DNA from: Micromonospora purpureochromogenes
Lineage (GTDB): Bacteria; Actinomycetota; Actinomycetes; Mycobacteriales; Micromonosporaceae
Direction of reading: 5' to 3'
Assembly (NCBI RefSeq): GCF_900091515.1
Contig: NZ_LT607410.1
Span: 1,054,001 to 1,118,000, forward strand
Length of the DNA stretch: 64,000 nt
Of the stretch, positions 31,121 to 39,871 are shown piece by piece. Both the position numbers and the translations under genes were made by a program. The notes beneath the pieces were generated by a model, which was not told where the DNA came from, did not search any database, and saw only the letters and a program-made list of their open reading frames with translations. The number at the start of each line of letters is the position of its first letter. The first letter of the stretch is position 1.

Positions 31121-32647
31121 TCAGCGTCGGGCCAGCAGCCCGCGTGGCCGGATGGACCGGACCGGCTCGGCAGCCGCGCCCTCGGCCCGCAGGATGTGGT
31201 TCGCGGCGATGATGCCGGTCGCCGCCGCGCGCTCCATCAGCGCGCTCGGGAACTCCGTGCGGATGCCGTCGCCGGCCAGGTAGAGACCGTTCGCGTCGGT
31301 GCGTACCCCCGGCCGGTCGGCGTGGCTGCCAGGGGTGAACGCCGGCGCCTGGGCCTCCACCCGGGCGCGCAGCTCGCGGACCCGTAGCCCGGCCGCCTCC
31401 GGCCAGAGCGTGGTCAGCTCGACCCGCATCCGCTCGGCCAGCTCCTCGGCGGGCACGCCCTCGTCGCAGGCATAGGCGTGCAGCTCCACCACGGAGCCGC
31501 CGGTCCGCTCGGCCCACCGACGGGAGGAGTTCTCCAGCCGGTGGTAGAGGGTCACCGAGTCCAGGGTGGGCTGCCGGGACACCCCGCTGAACACCGCCCG
31601 GTCGGCGCGGACGTCCCCGTCCATCCAGTACCGCGCCACCGCGTACGGCGGACCGGGCCGGCCGAACGCGGGCATCCGCGCCACCAGCCGGGGCGCCGCC
31701 CCGGGCAGGCCGGGGGAGGCCGCGACCAGGGCGGCCAGCGCGGGCGGGTCGACGGCGAGCACCACGTGCGCGGCGCGGTACGCCGAGCCGTCCGCGGTCC
31801 GCACCCGCCAGCCGCCCGGCTCCCGGTCCAGCCGGGTGGCGGCGGCCTCGGTGACCACCCGGCCGCCGTGCTTCTCGACGTGCCGGGTCAGCGGTTGCCA
31901 GATCGCCGTCGCGTAGTCCTCGTCCGGGCAGTCGAAGGCCAGCCCCTCGGGATTGCCGAGCAGGTAGAAGTGGAACTGGGCGATCATCTCGGCGGCCGAC
32001 ATCTCCGCCTCGCGGTTGAAGAACGAGTGTGAGAAGACCTCGAAGAGCATGGCTCGGGCCCGATCCGGCAGCCGCAGTGAGGTCAGCAGCTGGTCGGCGG
32101 TGGCGTTGTCGAACTCGGCGTAGGTGCGCTCCGGGTGGTAGCTGAGCAGCGGCAGCGCGGCGTCCCGGTCCATCCGGCGCAGGTCGGCCAGGCGCAGGCT
32201 GGGGCTGCGCAGCAGGAGGGCGAGCAGGTTGAGCGGCGGGGCCGGCGGCAGCCTGCCGAACTCCTCCGTCGGCCACTGCCCGCTCAGGATCGGGTACCCG
32301 GGGATCGGCTTGAGGAAGCCCAGGCCCGGATCGACCCGGCGCAGGATCGCCCGCCAGTTGTAGTACTGCCGGAAGAAGGCGTGGAAGCCGTGCTCGATGA
32401 GCTGGGTGCCGTCGGTCAGGGTCTCCGGCCAGGCGCCGAGCCGGCCGCCGAGCGTCGGCGCGGCCTCCAGCACGGTCACCGCCACGCCCCGCTCGGCGAG
32501 CACCACCGCCGCGGACATGCCGGCGATCCCACCGCCGACCACCACGGCGTCGGCCGGGCGCGGCACGCGGGGGGCGCCACCGCCGCCGGGGTCGACCAGC
32601 CGCTGGCGTACGCCGATGAGCCGACCCAGCATCTGTGACAGCGCCAT
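31121..32647 (-). CDS. FAD-dependent oxidoreductase, carotenoid-desaturase (CrtU) like
   Basis: This 508-residue flavoprotein has a Rossmann FAD site VVVGGGIAGMSAAVVLAERG near residue 32, LEAAPTLGGRLGAW after it, and the segment HGFHAFFRQYYNWRAILRR. The last segment is characteristic of the CrtU/phytoene-desaturase branch (isorenieratene-synthase-like), without the extra methyltransferase features. No phytoene synthase, cyclase or other carotenoid gene is adjacent, so the substrate is uncertain. The ATG at 32647 follows GGGAAGGTGCAC; a GTG 6 bases upstream is an alternative. The gene follows the glycosylase-like gene on the same strand with a short gap. Confidence 0.82.
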   Translation of the reverse strand: MALSQMLGRLIGVRQRLVDPGGGGAPRVPRPADAVVVGGGIAGMSAAVVLAERGVAVTVLEAAPTLGGRLGAWPETLTDGTQLIEHGFHAFFRQYYNWRAILRRVDPGLGFLKPIPGYPILSGQWPTEEFGRLPPAPPLNLLALLLRSPSLRLADLRRMDRDAALPLLSYHPERTYAEFDNATADQLLTSLRLPDRARAMLFEVFSHSFFNREAEMSAAEMIAQFHFYLLGNPEGLAFDCPDEDYATAIWQPLTRHVEKHGGRVVTEAAATRLDREPGGWRVRTADGSAYRAAHVVLAVDPPALAALVAASPGLPGAAPRLVARMPAFGRPGPPYAVARYWMDGDVRADRAVFSGVSRQPTLDSVTLYHRLENSSRRWAERTGGSVVELHAYACDEGVPAEELAERMRVELTTLWPEAAGLRVRELRARVEAQAPAFTPGSHADRPGVRTDANGLYLAGDGIRTEFPSALMERAAATGIIAANHILRAEGAAAEPVRSIRPRGLLARR

Positions 32648-32684
32648 GTGCACCTTCCCGCCGAAGAAATTTCAGTCTGCCCGG

Positions 32685-33176
32685 TCAGCCCTCGGACGGC
32701 AGCAGACAGCGCCGTTCCCGGTCCGAGGCGGGCCAGACGTACTCCAGGTCGGGTGGGATGTCGCCGAACTGCGGCCGGTAGTGCTCCGGGTCCTTGCGCA
32801 ACAGCGACGAGCGGTGGCTCAGGTGCAGGTCCTCCCGGCCCAGCCAGGGTGGCAGCTCGCCGGCCCCGGCCAGCTCGGCCTGGGTCCGGATCCGCTCGAT
32901 CCCGCAGGCGGCGGCCAGATCGGTGGTCATGGTGCCGGCGCAGGTGTCCGCCCGGCCCGGCTCGCACCAGACGGCGCACATGTCCAGCCCGTACCGGGTC
33001 AGCGCCTCCTCGTAGCCGGCCCACATCTTCACCGCCGGATGGTTCCGCCAGCCGTAGGTGGGCCGGGTCAACCCGCGCAGCACCTGGATGGTCTCCACCC
33101 GCTGCTTGCCCAGCCGCTTCTGGTCCAGCGTCCGGGCGCTGGCCAGGAAGTCCGGGTACGGGAGGAACGTCTGCAT
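32685..33176 (-). CDS. Pyrimidine-dimer-glycosylase-like protein (MSMEG_6728 type)
   Basis: This 163-residue protein opens with MQTFLPYPDFLASARTLD and QKRLGKQRVETIQVLRGL, then GWRNHPAVKMWAGYEEAL, the pattern of the small actinobacterial family named after MSMEG_6728. It resembles the T4 endonuclease V/DenV fold, in which the N-terminal residue and a Glu cleave glycosidic bonds at UV-damaged bases. That activity is inferred from family resemblance only. It is the first gene of a probable minus-strand pair with the flavoprotein gene, and is divergent from the RCK channel gene. Confidence 0.75.
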   Translation of the reverse strand: MQTFLPYPDFLASARTLDQKRLGKQRVETIQVLRGLTRPTYGWRNHPAVKMWAGYEEALTRYGLDMCAVWCEPGRADTCAGTMTTDLAAACGIERIRTQAELAGAGELPPWLGREDLHLSHRSSLLRKDPEHYRPQFGDIPPDLEYVWPASDRERRCLLPSEG

Positions 33177-33263
33177 GCCGCTGCACTACCCGCCGTACGC
33201 CCCGACATGCGCTCATGATCAGCGGGGCTGCGCCCGGTGCGACCGGCTGACTACGATCCGGTC

Positions 33264-35048
33264 ATGGCGGAACCCCTGCGCGACCGCGCGCGCCGCGCGA
33301 CCGGCTGGCGGTTACGGGCCAACGGCGAGACGCGGCCGCACTACGTCGTCTGCGGCAACGACCCGCTCGCCTACTGGGTGGTCAAGGCGCTGCTCGCCAC
33401 CGAGCTGGCGCAGGGCCGGGTCCGCATCACGCTGGTCGTGCCCGAGCGCCGTCGATCCGAGGGGCCGGACGGCCGCGACGTCGACGGTATCCAGGTGGTC
33501 CGCGCCGATCGGCTCGACGAGGCCGCCTTCCGCCGGGCCGGCCTGGCCGGCGCGGACGGGCTGGCCCTGCTGCACCAGGACGACGTGGGCAACATGCAGG
33601 CGGCGCTCTGTGCCCAGGAGGTCGAGCCCAAGCTGCGCCTGGTGGTGCGCATGTTCAACACCAGTCTCGCCAACGGCCTGCGTGAGCTCTTCCCCGACTC
33701 GGCGGTGCTCTCCGACGCCTCGATCGCCGCCCCCGCGTTCGTGGCCGCCACCCTCGGCGAGGTCGCCCCCACCCACTTCCGGCACGCCGGGCGCACTCTC
33801 TACGTGGCCCGCCGCGAGGACGTACGCCCCGGCGACGTCGTCTGCGGCCTGGCCGTCACCACGGACCCGGCCCTGGTCCGCGTGCTGCCGGCCGACGAGC
33901 CGACGGCCGACGTGGTGCTCGCCGAGGCGACCGGCCAGCCGGCCGGCACCGAGTTGGCGGCCCGCCGGCTGGTCCGGGCCCGCCGCCGCCGGCAGCCGCT
34001 CGCGGTGCTGCTCCGGGCGCTCCGCAGCTTCGCCACCCGCAAGATCGGTATTGCGGTGATGGTGCTGCTCGCGGTGATCGCGGTGCTTGGCTGGCTCAAC
34101 TCCCGCGCGGTGGACGTGAGCTGGACCGAGGCGCTCTACCTGACCCTGGTCACCACGCTCAGCGGCCAGGACCCGGACGTCACCAAGCCGGCCGCCGCGC
34201 AGATCATGCAGGTGGTGCTCAACCTCGCCGGGCTGGCGCTGATCCCGCTGATCACCGCCGTGGTGGTCGACGGCATCGTCAACGCCCGGCTCGCCCTGCA
34301 CGCCGGTCGGATCCAGCCGGAGCGCACCGGGCACGTCGTGGTGGTGGGGCTGGGCAACATCGGCACCCGGGTGATGGCCCAGCTGCGCGACTTCGGCGTC
34401 GAGGTGGTGGCGATCGACCGGACCGCCGAGGCGCGCGGCGCGGCGCTGGCCCGTCGGCTGGGCGTACCGCTGATCGTCGGGGACGCGGCCCGGGAGGAGA
34501 CCCTGCGTTCCGCCTCGGTGGAGACCTGCCAGGCGCTGGTGGTCGTCTCCACCGACGACGGGGTCAACCTGCGCGCCGCGCTCAACGCCCGGGCGCTCAA
34601 CGCCGAGCTGCGGGTGGTGCTGCGGCTCTTCGACGGCGACTTCGCCGAGCGGATCCAGCAGGCCTTCGGGATCGGCATCTCGCGCAGCGTGTCGTACCTG
34701 GCCGCGCCCGCGTTCGCGGCGGCGCTGCTGGACCGGGCGGTGATCGCCACCATCCCGGTCGACCGGCACGCGCTGCTGGTGGTGGAGGTGCCGGTGGTGG
34801 CCGGCGCGCCGCTGGACGGCCGGCCGCTGGCCGCCGTGGCCCGCCCCGGCGAGGTGCGCCTGCTCGCGCACACCCGGGCCGGGCAGCGGACGGACTGGTC
34901 CGCCGACCCGCGCATGGTGATCAACTCGGGGGACCGGCTGACCGTGGTCGCCCGGCGGGCCGGGCTGAGCGCGCTGCTGCGCGAGACGACGCCACCGCTG
35001 CCCCCGGGCTCGACCGGCACCCCCACCCCGCGCGAGCCGGAGGACTGA
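33264..35048 (+). CDS. RCK-2TM-RCK ion-channel-like protein (TrkA-N domains)
   Basis: This 594-residue protein has two NAD-binding TrkA-N/RCK modules flanking a two-helix membrane unit. The first RCK is about residues 16-175 (HYVVCGNDPLAYWVVKALL). TM1 is about 261-280 (IGIAVMVLLAVIAVLGWL), a re-entrant segment with YLTLVTTLSGQDPD follows, and TM2 is about 314-338. The second RCK begins at about 355 (HVVVVGLGNIGTRVMAQLRD) and continues to a RCK_C-like end. The pore loop lacks the potassium filter TVGYG. It may therefore conduct another ion, or be a regulatory membrane protein. The start is ATG 33264; an upstream frame to 33237 adds 9 residues without support. Confidence 0.8.
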   Translation: MAEPLRDRARRATGWRLRANGETRPHYVVCGNDPLAYWVVKALLATELAQGRVRITLVVPERRRSEGPDGRDVDGIQVVRADRLDEAAFRRAGLAGADGLALLHQDDVGNMQAALCAQEVEPKLRLVVRMFNTSLANGLRELFPDSAVLSDASIAAPAFVAATLGEVAPTHFRHAGRTLYVARREDVRPGDVVCGLAVTTDPALVRVLPADEPTADVVLAEATGQPAGTELAARRLVRARRRRQPLAVLLRALRSFATRKIGIAVMVLLAVIAVLGWLNSRAVDVSWTEALYLTLVTTLSGQDPDVTKPAAAQIMQVVLNLAGLALIPLITAVVVDGIVNARLALHAGRIQPERTGHVVVVGLGNIGTRVMAQLRDFGVEVVAIDRTAEARGAALARRLGVPLIVGDAAREETLRSASVETCQALVVVSTDDGVNLRAALNARALNAELRVVLRLFDGDFAERIQQAFGIGISRSVSYLAAPAFAAALLDRAVIATIPVDRHALLVVEVPVVAGAPLDGRPLAAVARPGEVRLLAHTRAGQRTDWSADPRMVINSGDRLTVVARRAGLSALLRETTPPLPPGSTGTPTPREPED

Positions 35049-35084
35049 ACCGCCCCCCGCAGGCGGTCGCGCCGGGCGTGTGGC

Positions 35085-36320
35085 TCAGCTTCGGGGGCGG
35101 AGGGCGTACCAGGTGGCGCCGAGGGCGAGCACGCCGAAGCCGGCGAGCACGCTGGCCGGCGGGAGGTTGACCGCGAGCAGCAGGCAGCCGGCCAGCCCCG
35201 CGACGGCGAGCGCCCGTACCGGCAGCTTCCGGGCCGGGTCCCGGCCGAGGGTCAGCGCCGACGCGTTGGTGATCGCGTAGTAGACCAGCACGGTGCAGCT
35301 GGAGAAGCCGATCGCGCCGCGTACGTCGCCGAGCGCGACCACCAGGATCACCACGGCGGCCACCGCCAGCTCCGCCCGGTGCGGCACCCGGTGGACCGGG
35401 TGCACCGCGGCCAGCGCCGAGGGCAGGTCGTGGCGGCGGGCCATCGCCAGCAGGGTCCGGCCGACGCCGGCGAGCAGGGAGAGCAGCACCCCGGTCACCG
35501 CGACGGTCGCCCCGGCCCGGACCAGCCAGGCCAGGTCGGGAAGCCTGGCGGCGGTCACCACGTCGACCAGGGGCGCGGCGGAGGCGGCCAGCCGGTCGGC
35601 TCCGAGCACGCCGACCGCGACCACGGCGAGGAGCAGGTAGACCGCCAGCACCACGCCGAGGGCCAGCGGCACCGCCCGGGGGATGGTCCGCTCCGGGTCG
35701 CGTACCTCCTCGCCCAGGGTGGCGATCCGGGCGTACCCGGCGAAGGCGAAGAAGAGCAGTCCGGCCGCGGTGAGCACGCCCCGGACCGAGCCGCCGGCTT
35801 CGGTGAGCCGGTCGAGCCGGACGTCACCGGCCGCCACCCCGGCCACCGCGACCAGGGCCAGCACCGCCAGCACCACGACCACCAGGAGCTTCGTCGCGGC
35901 GGCGGTCTTCGCGATGCCGCGCAGGTTCACCGCCGTCACCGCGACCACGGCGGCGACGGCGACCAGCCGGGCCTGCCCGGGCCAGAGGTACGCCCCGATG
36001 GTCAGCGCCATCGCCGCGCAGCTCGCCGTCTTGCCGACCACGAATCCCCAGCCGGCCAGGAAGCCGGCGAACGGGTTCAGCCGCTCCCGCCCGTAGACGT
36101 ACGTGCCGCCCGACTCGGGGTAGCGCGCGGCCAGCCGGGCCGAGCTGGTCGCGTTGCAGAAGGCGATGAAGCCGGCCAGCGCCAGCGCGACCAGCAGTCC
36201 GCCGCCGCCGGCCGCGGCGGCCGCCGGCGCGAAGACCACGAAGATGCCCGCGCCGAGCATCGACCCCAGCCCGATCACCACCGCGTCGGGTACGCCCAGC
36301 CGGCGCCTCAGTCGCTCCAT
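35085..36320 (-). CDS. APC-family amino-acid permease
   Basis: This 411-residue integral membrane protein has about twelve hydrophobic segments. The N-terminal signature VIGLGSMLGAGIFVVFAPAA (GxG(A/I)GIF type) of TM1 is where APC transporters bind the substrate's amino and carboxyl groups; FAFAGYARIATLGEEVRDPE in TM6 is the matching second site. The substrate is unknown. The start is ATG 36320. The PAP2 gene ends 10 bases upstream on the same strand, so they may share a transcript. Confidence 0.88.
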   Translation of the reverse strand: MERLRRRLGVPDAVVIGLGSMLGAGIFVVFAPAAAAAGGGGLLVALALAGFIAFCNATSSARLAARYPESGGTYVYGRERLNPFAGFLAGWGFVVGKTASCAAMALTIGAYLWPGQARLVAVAAVVAVTAVNLRGIAKTAAATKLLVVVVLAVLALVAVAGVAAGDVRLDRLTEAGGSVRGVLTAAGLLFFAFAGYARIATLGEEVRDPERTIPRAVPLALGVVLAVYLLLAVVAVGVLGADRLAASAAPLVDVVTAARLPDLAWLVRAGATVAVTGVLLSLLAGVGRTLLAMARRHDLPSALAAVHPVHRVPHRAELAVAAVVILVVALGDVRGAIGFSSCTVLVYYAITNASALTLGRDPARKLPVRALAVAGLAGCLLLAVNLPPASVLAGFGVLALGATWYALRPRS

Positions 36321-36330
36321 GGGCAGCAGG

Positions 36331-37098
36331 CTAGGTGACCGAGGTGAACGGATGGTCCCAGGCGCGCAACCGGCCGGGAAGGGGCAGGTCGTCCCAGGGC
36401 ACCCGGTGCAGCAGCCGGTCCAGCACCAGCCCGAGCAGCAGCCCGGCCACCGAGTCGGTCAGCCAGTGCCAGCCCAGGTAGGTGGTGGTGGTCAGCACCA
36501 CCAGCGGCGGCACCACCCGGACGACGGTGACCAGCCAGGTCGGCAGCTGCCGGCCGAGGCTGCGCAGCAGCGGCGCGATCAGCAGCGCCAGCACCCCGTA
36601 CCAGACGATCGCGTTGGCGACGTGGCCCGACGGGTAGGACTGCGCGTAGCTGACCGGCAGGTCGTGCTGGAACAGCGGCAGGGTCTGCTCGGGCGGCAGG
36701 AACGGCTCCTTGACGCTCGCGCTGGGGGCGGGGCGGGCGGTCCACACCTTCAGCGGCCCGATCGTCAGGTAGGTCAGCGCGAAGGCGGCCACCGGGGGCA
36801 GCACCGGGCGGACCGAACGCAGCCGGACCGCCAGCAGCACGCCCAGCCCGGCGGCGAGGAGCGTCAACGGGGTGCCCTGGCCGAGGAAGTTGAACACCCG
36901 GGCCACCCAGTACGCCGCCGCCGGCCGGTGCTCCCCGGCCCAGTCGGCCACCGCCCGGTCGACGCCGAAGAAGTGGTCGGTGGCGAGCGCCACGGTCAGC
37001 CCGACCAGCGCGGCCAGCAACAGGGCGTCCCACCACCAGCCGGCGGGGCGTACCCGCGGTGGTCGGGACGCGCCGCGTACCGTCGTGGTCTCCCGCAC
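36331..37098 (-). CDS. PAP2-family membrane phosphatase
   Basis: This 255-residue protein has about six membrane segments and the PAP2 motifs: an Arg/Lys-bearing LKVWTARPAPS (motif 1, with AP in place of the usual RP), SYPSGHVANA (motif 2, catalytic His) and GWHWLTDSVAGLLLG (motif 3 His and Asp). It would remove phosphate from lipid phosphates such as undecaprenyl pyrophosphate or phosphatidic acid on the outer membrane face. The start is ATG 37098, divergent from the DUF4032 gene. Confidence 0.82.
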   Translation of the reverse strand: MRETTTVRGASRPPRVRPAGWWWDALLLAALVGLTVALATDHFFGVDRAVADWAGEHRPAAAYWVARVFNFLGQGTPLTLLAAGLGVLLAVRLRSVRPVLPPVAAFALTYLTIGPLKVWTARPAPSASVKEPFLPPEQTLPLFQHDLPVSYAQSYPSGHVANAIVWYGVLALLIAPLLRSLGRQLPTWLVTVVRVVPPLVVLTTTTYLGWHWLTDSVAGLLLGLVLDRLLHRVPWDDLPLPGRLRAWDHPFTSVT

Positions 37099-37209
37099 GC
37101 GATCACGCTACCGGCCGCGGGCGGCGACCGGCCGGCGCGGGCCGTGGCGGCTGTGTGCCGAGCCACGAAGGGAAGCGTCGGGCGGGGCACACCCTTCACA
37201 CTTGTCCCC

Positions 37210-38421
37210 GTGCGGATCACCTCGGCCCTCGTCGACCCGGCGCTGCTCGACCTCCCCTGGTCGACGCCGCTGGAGCAGTGGCCTGCCAAGCACCTGGTGG
37301 CGCTGCCCCAGGGCATCTCCCGGCACATCGTCCGGTTCGTCCGGCTGGGTGACTACGTGTACGCGTTCAAGGAGACTCGCGAGCGGATCGCCGAACGGGA
37401 GTACGACCTGCTCCGGGCCCTGGAGCGGATCGACTTCCCGTCGGTCGAGGCGGTGGCGATCGTCGCCGACCGGCAGACCGAGGACGGCGAACCGCTCGAA
37501 TCGGTGCTGATCACCCGGCACCTGCAGTTCTCGCTGCCCTACCGGGCGCTCTTCTCGCACACCCTGCGCCCGGAGACGATGAGCCGGCTGCTCGACGCGC
37601 TCGCCGCGCTGATCGTCCGGATGCACCTGACCGGCTTCTTCTGGGGCGACTGCTCGCTGTCGAACACCCTGTTCCGCCGGGACGCCGGCGCGTTCGCCGC
37701 CTACCTGGTCGACGCCGAGACCGGCGCGCTGCACCACTCGCTCTCCAACGGCCAGCGCGGCGAGGACCTGGAGATCGCCCGGGTCAACATCTTCGGCGAG
37801 GCGCTGGACCTCCAGGCCGCCGGGCTGCTGCACGAGTCGATCGACCCGGAGGTGGTCTGCGAGGAGGTCGTGCAGCGCTACGAGCGGCTCTGGCACGAGA
37901 TCACCTACGAGCAGCAGGTCGAGCGGGAGGCCCGGCACGACATCGAGGGGCGGATCCGCCGCCTCAACGAGTTGGGCTTCGACGTGGCCGAGGTGGCCAT
38001 GTCCACCGTCGACAACGGTCGGTACCTGGTCCGCCCGAAGGTGGTCGACGCCGGCTACCACACCCGGCGACTGTTGCGGCTTACCGGCCTGGACGCCGAG
38101 GAGAACCAGGCCCGCCGGCTGCTGAACGACCTGGACGCCTACCGGATGGAGAGCGACCTGACCGACGAGCAGCAGGCGGCGCACCGCTGGCTGACCGAGG
38201 TCTTCGAGCCGGTGGTCCGGGCGGTGCCGGCGCACCTGCGCCGCAAGCTGGAGCCGCAGGAGCTCTTCGCACAGATCATCGAGCACAAGTGGCTGCTCTC
38301 CGAGCAGGCCGGCCGGGACGTCGGCATGGGCCCGGCGGTGCAGTCGTACCTGGCCGACGTACTGGTGCACCGCCCCGACGAGCAGGCGGTGCTGGGCGTC
38401 GAAGTCCCCTCCGGCGGCTGA
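37210..38421 (+). CDS. DUF4032 protein with kinase-like core
   Basis: This 403-residue soluble protein belongs to the actinobacterial DUF4032 family. Its N-terminal half resembles a small kinase of the lipopolysaccharide/aminoglycoside type: VYAFKETRERIAEREYDLLR (Lys and Glu), FFWGDCSLSNTLF (Asp and Asn as in HGDxxxxN) and AYLVDAETGAL (Asp of a DFG-like metal site). The substrate is unknown and no activity is proven. The start is GTG 37210, giving VRITSALVDPALLDLPW; the very long upstream frame is antisense to the PAP2 gene and not coding. Confidence 0.85.
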   Translation: MRITSALVDPALLDLPWSTPLEQWPAKHLVALPQGISRHIVRFVRLGDYVYAFKETRERIAEREYDLLRALERIDFPSVEAVAIVADRQTEDGEPLESVLITRHLQFSLPYRALFSHTLRPETMSRLLDALAALIVRMHLTGFFWGDCSLSNTLFRRDAGAFAAYLVDAETGALHHSLSNGQRGEDLEIARVNIFGEALDLQAAGLLHESIDPEVVCEEVVQRYERLWHEITYEQQVEREARHDIEGRIRRLNELGFDVAEVAMSTVDNGRYLVRPKVVDAGYHTRRLLRLTGLDAEENQARRLLNDLDAYRMESDLTDEQQAAHRWLTEVFEPVVRAVPAHLRRKLEPQELFAQIIEHKWLLSEQAGRDVGMGPAVQSYLADVLVHRPDEQAVLGVEVPSGG

Positions 38422-38759
38422 CCGCCGGGTTCGCGCATCGTGCCGGCTGCGCGGTTCAGCCCGAGCGCGCCGCAGCACATGCCCTGCTCGCCCTTTGGAG
38501 CTGATGTCGTCAACGATTCAGGCGATGGCCGGGGACGATGCGGGGCGCGCCGGGTCGGCGCGGCATCGGCGACATCTCGGCATCCACGCGAAGGGACACC
38601 GCCATCACCCGCCGATGTGGAGTTGATCAACCTGATCCATCCACGACATCAGCTCGAAAGGGAGCTGACAGGGGTATGGCCAGCGGGAGCACCCGTGCCC
38701 GGAACGCGGCCCGAGCCTGCGGGACGAGGCCCGGCCCGGGGCCGGAACAGCGAAGCGGG
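38422..38759. other. Intergenic region between convergent DUF4032 and nagA genes
   Basis: These 338 bases separate two 3' ends. I see no ORF with family resemblance and only short GC-rich self-complementary stretches (for example around 38729-38746), not a clear terminator. The region reads like degenerate or untranslated sequence. Confidence 0.4.
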
Positions 38760-39869
38760 TCAGTCCAGCCAGGAGCCCCCGCGCATCACCCGGACCACGT
38801 TCAGCTCGTCGTCGAGCACGACGAGGTCGGCGCGGAGTCCGACCTGGAGGGCGCCGAGCCGGTCGCCGAGGCCGATCGCGCGGGCCGGCGTGGTGGCCAC
38901 CATGCGGACCGCGTCGGCGATCGGGATGCCGGCGTCCACGGCGTGCCGCAGCGCGGCGTCCATGGTCAGCGTGCTGCCGGCGATCGCGCCGTCGCGGGCG
39001 AGCCGGGCCACCCCGTCGGCCACGGTGACCGCCTGGCCGCCCAGCTCGTACTCGCCGTCGGGCATCCCGGCCGCGGCCATCGCGTCGGTGATCAGCGCCG
39101 CGCGCTCCGGGCCGGCGGTCGCGGTGGTGAAGGTGAGGATCCCGTCGTGCAGGTGCACGCCGTCGGCGACCAGCTCGCAGACCACGTTCGGGGCGTCCAG
39201 CAGGGCCACGATCGGACCCGGCTCGCGGTGGTGCAGCGGGCGCATGCCGTTGAACAGGTGGGTGGCGACGCTCGCGCCCGCCGCCACGGCGGCCCGGGTC
39301 TCGTCGTACGTGGCGTCGGTGTGGCCCACCGCGGCGACCACGGCGTGCGAGGTGAGCAGCTTGATCGCGTCCAGCGCGCCGGTCCGCTCCGGGGCCAGGG
39401 TCACCATCCGCACCGCGCCCGCGCCCAGCTCGATCAGCTCGGCCAGCTCGTCGGTGGACGGGTCGCGCAGGTGGTCCGGGTTCTGCGCGCCGCACCGCGT
39501 CGCCGACAGGTACGGCCCCTCGAAGTGGACGCCGGCCAGCACCCCCTCGCCCACCAGCGGGGCGAACGCGGCGGTCGCGTCCCGCATCAGCTCGAACGGG
39601 GAGCTGACCAGGCTGGCCAGCAGGGTGGTGGTGCCGTGCCGCAGATGGAAGTCGGCCGCCGCGCGGGCGGCGTCGGCGTCGCCGGTGGTGAAGGTGTGCC
39701 CGCCGCCGCCGTGGGTGTGCATGTCCACGAACCCGGGCACGATCCAGTGCCCGTCGCGCTTCGCCGGGTACTCGGCGACCGCGGTGATCCGGTCGCCGTT
39801 GATCTCCACACACCCCTGCCGGATCACACCGGTCGGGGTCACCACCTTGCCGTTCACCCGCAGGGCCAT
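38760..39869 (-). CDS. nagA: N-acetylglucosamine-6-phosphate deacetylase
   Basis: This 369-residue amidohydrolase has metal-binding HTHGGGG near residue 52, HFEGPYL, SHAVVAAVGHTDATYDETR, VATHLFNGMRPLHHREPG and the catalytic Asp in ITDAMAAAGMPDG. It converts GlcNAc-6-phosphate to glucosamine-6-phosphate and acetate. The ATG at 39869 is preferred over GTG 39872 because GGAG lies 5 bases before it; the ROK gene stops at 39872, so the two are translationally coupled. It is the third gene of the SIS-ROK-nagA operon, which handles amino sugars from chitin or peptidoglycan. Confidence 0.93.
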   Translation of the reverse strand: MALRVNGKVVTPTGVIRQGCVEINGDRITAVAEYPAKRDGHWIVPGFVDMHTHGGGGHTFTTGDADAARAAADFHLRHGTTTLLASLVSSPFELMRDATAAFAPLVGEGVLAGVHFEGPYLSATRCGAQNPDHLRDPSTDELAELIELGAGAVRMVTLAPERTGALDAIKLLTSHAVVAAVGHTDATYDETRAAVAAGASVATHLFNGMRPLHHREPGPIVALLDAPNVVCELVADGVHLHDGILTFTTATAGPERAALITDAMAAAGMPDGEYELGGQAVTVADGVARLARDGAIAGSTLTMDAALRHAVDAGIPIADAVRMVATTPARAIGLGDRLGALQVGLRADLVVLDDELNVVRVMRGGSWLD

Positions 39870-39871
39870 CA

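Noticed and set aside
36154..37209. Upstream extension of the DUF4032 frame
   Set aside because: It is antisense to the PAP2 and APC genes and low in complexity; the family start is GTG 37210.
38422..38759. Possible small gene in the nagA/DUF4032 gap
   Set aside because: Open frames here are continuations of shadows across nagA; no start with a ribosome-binding site or protein pattern was found.
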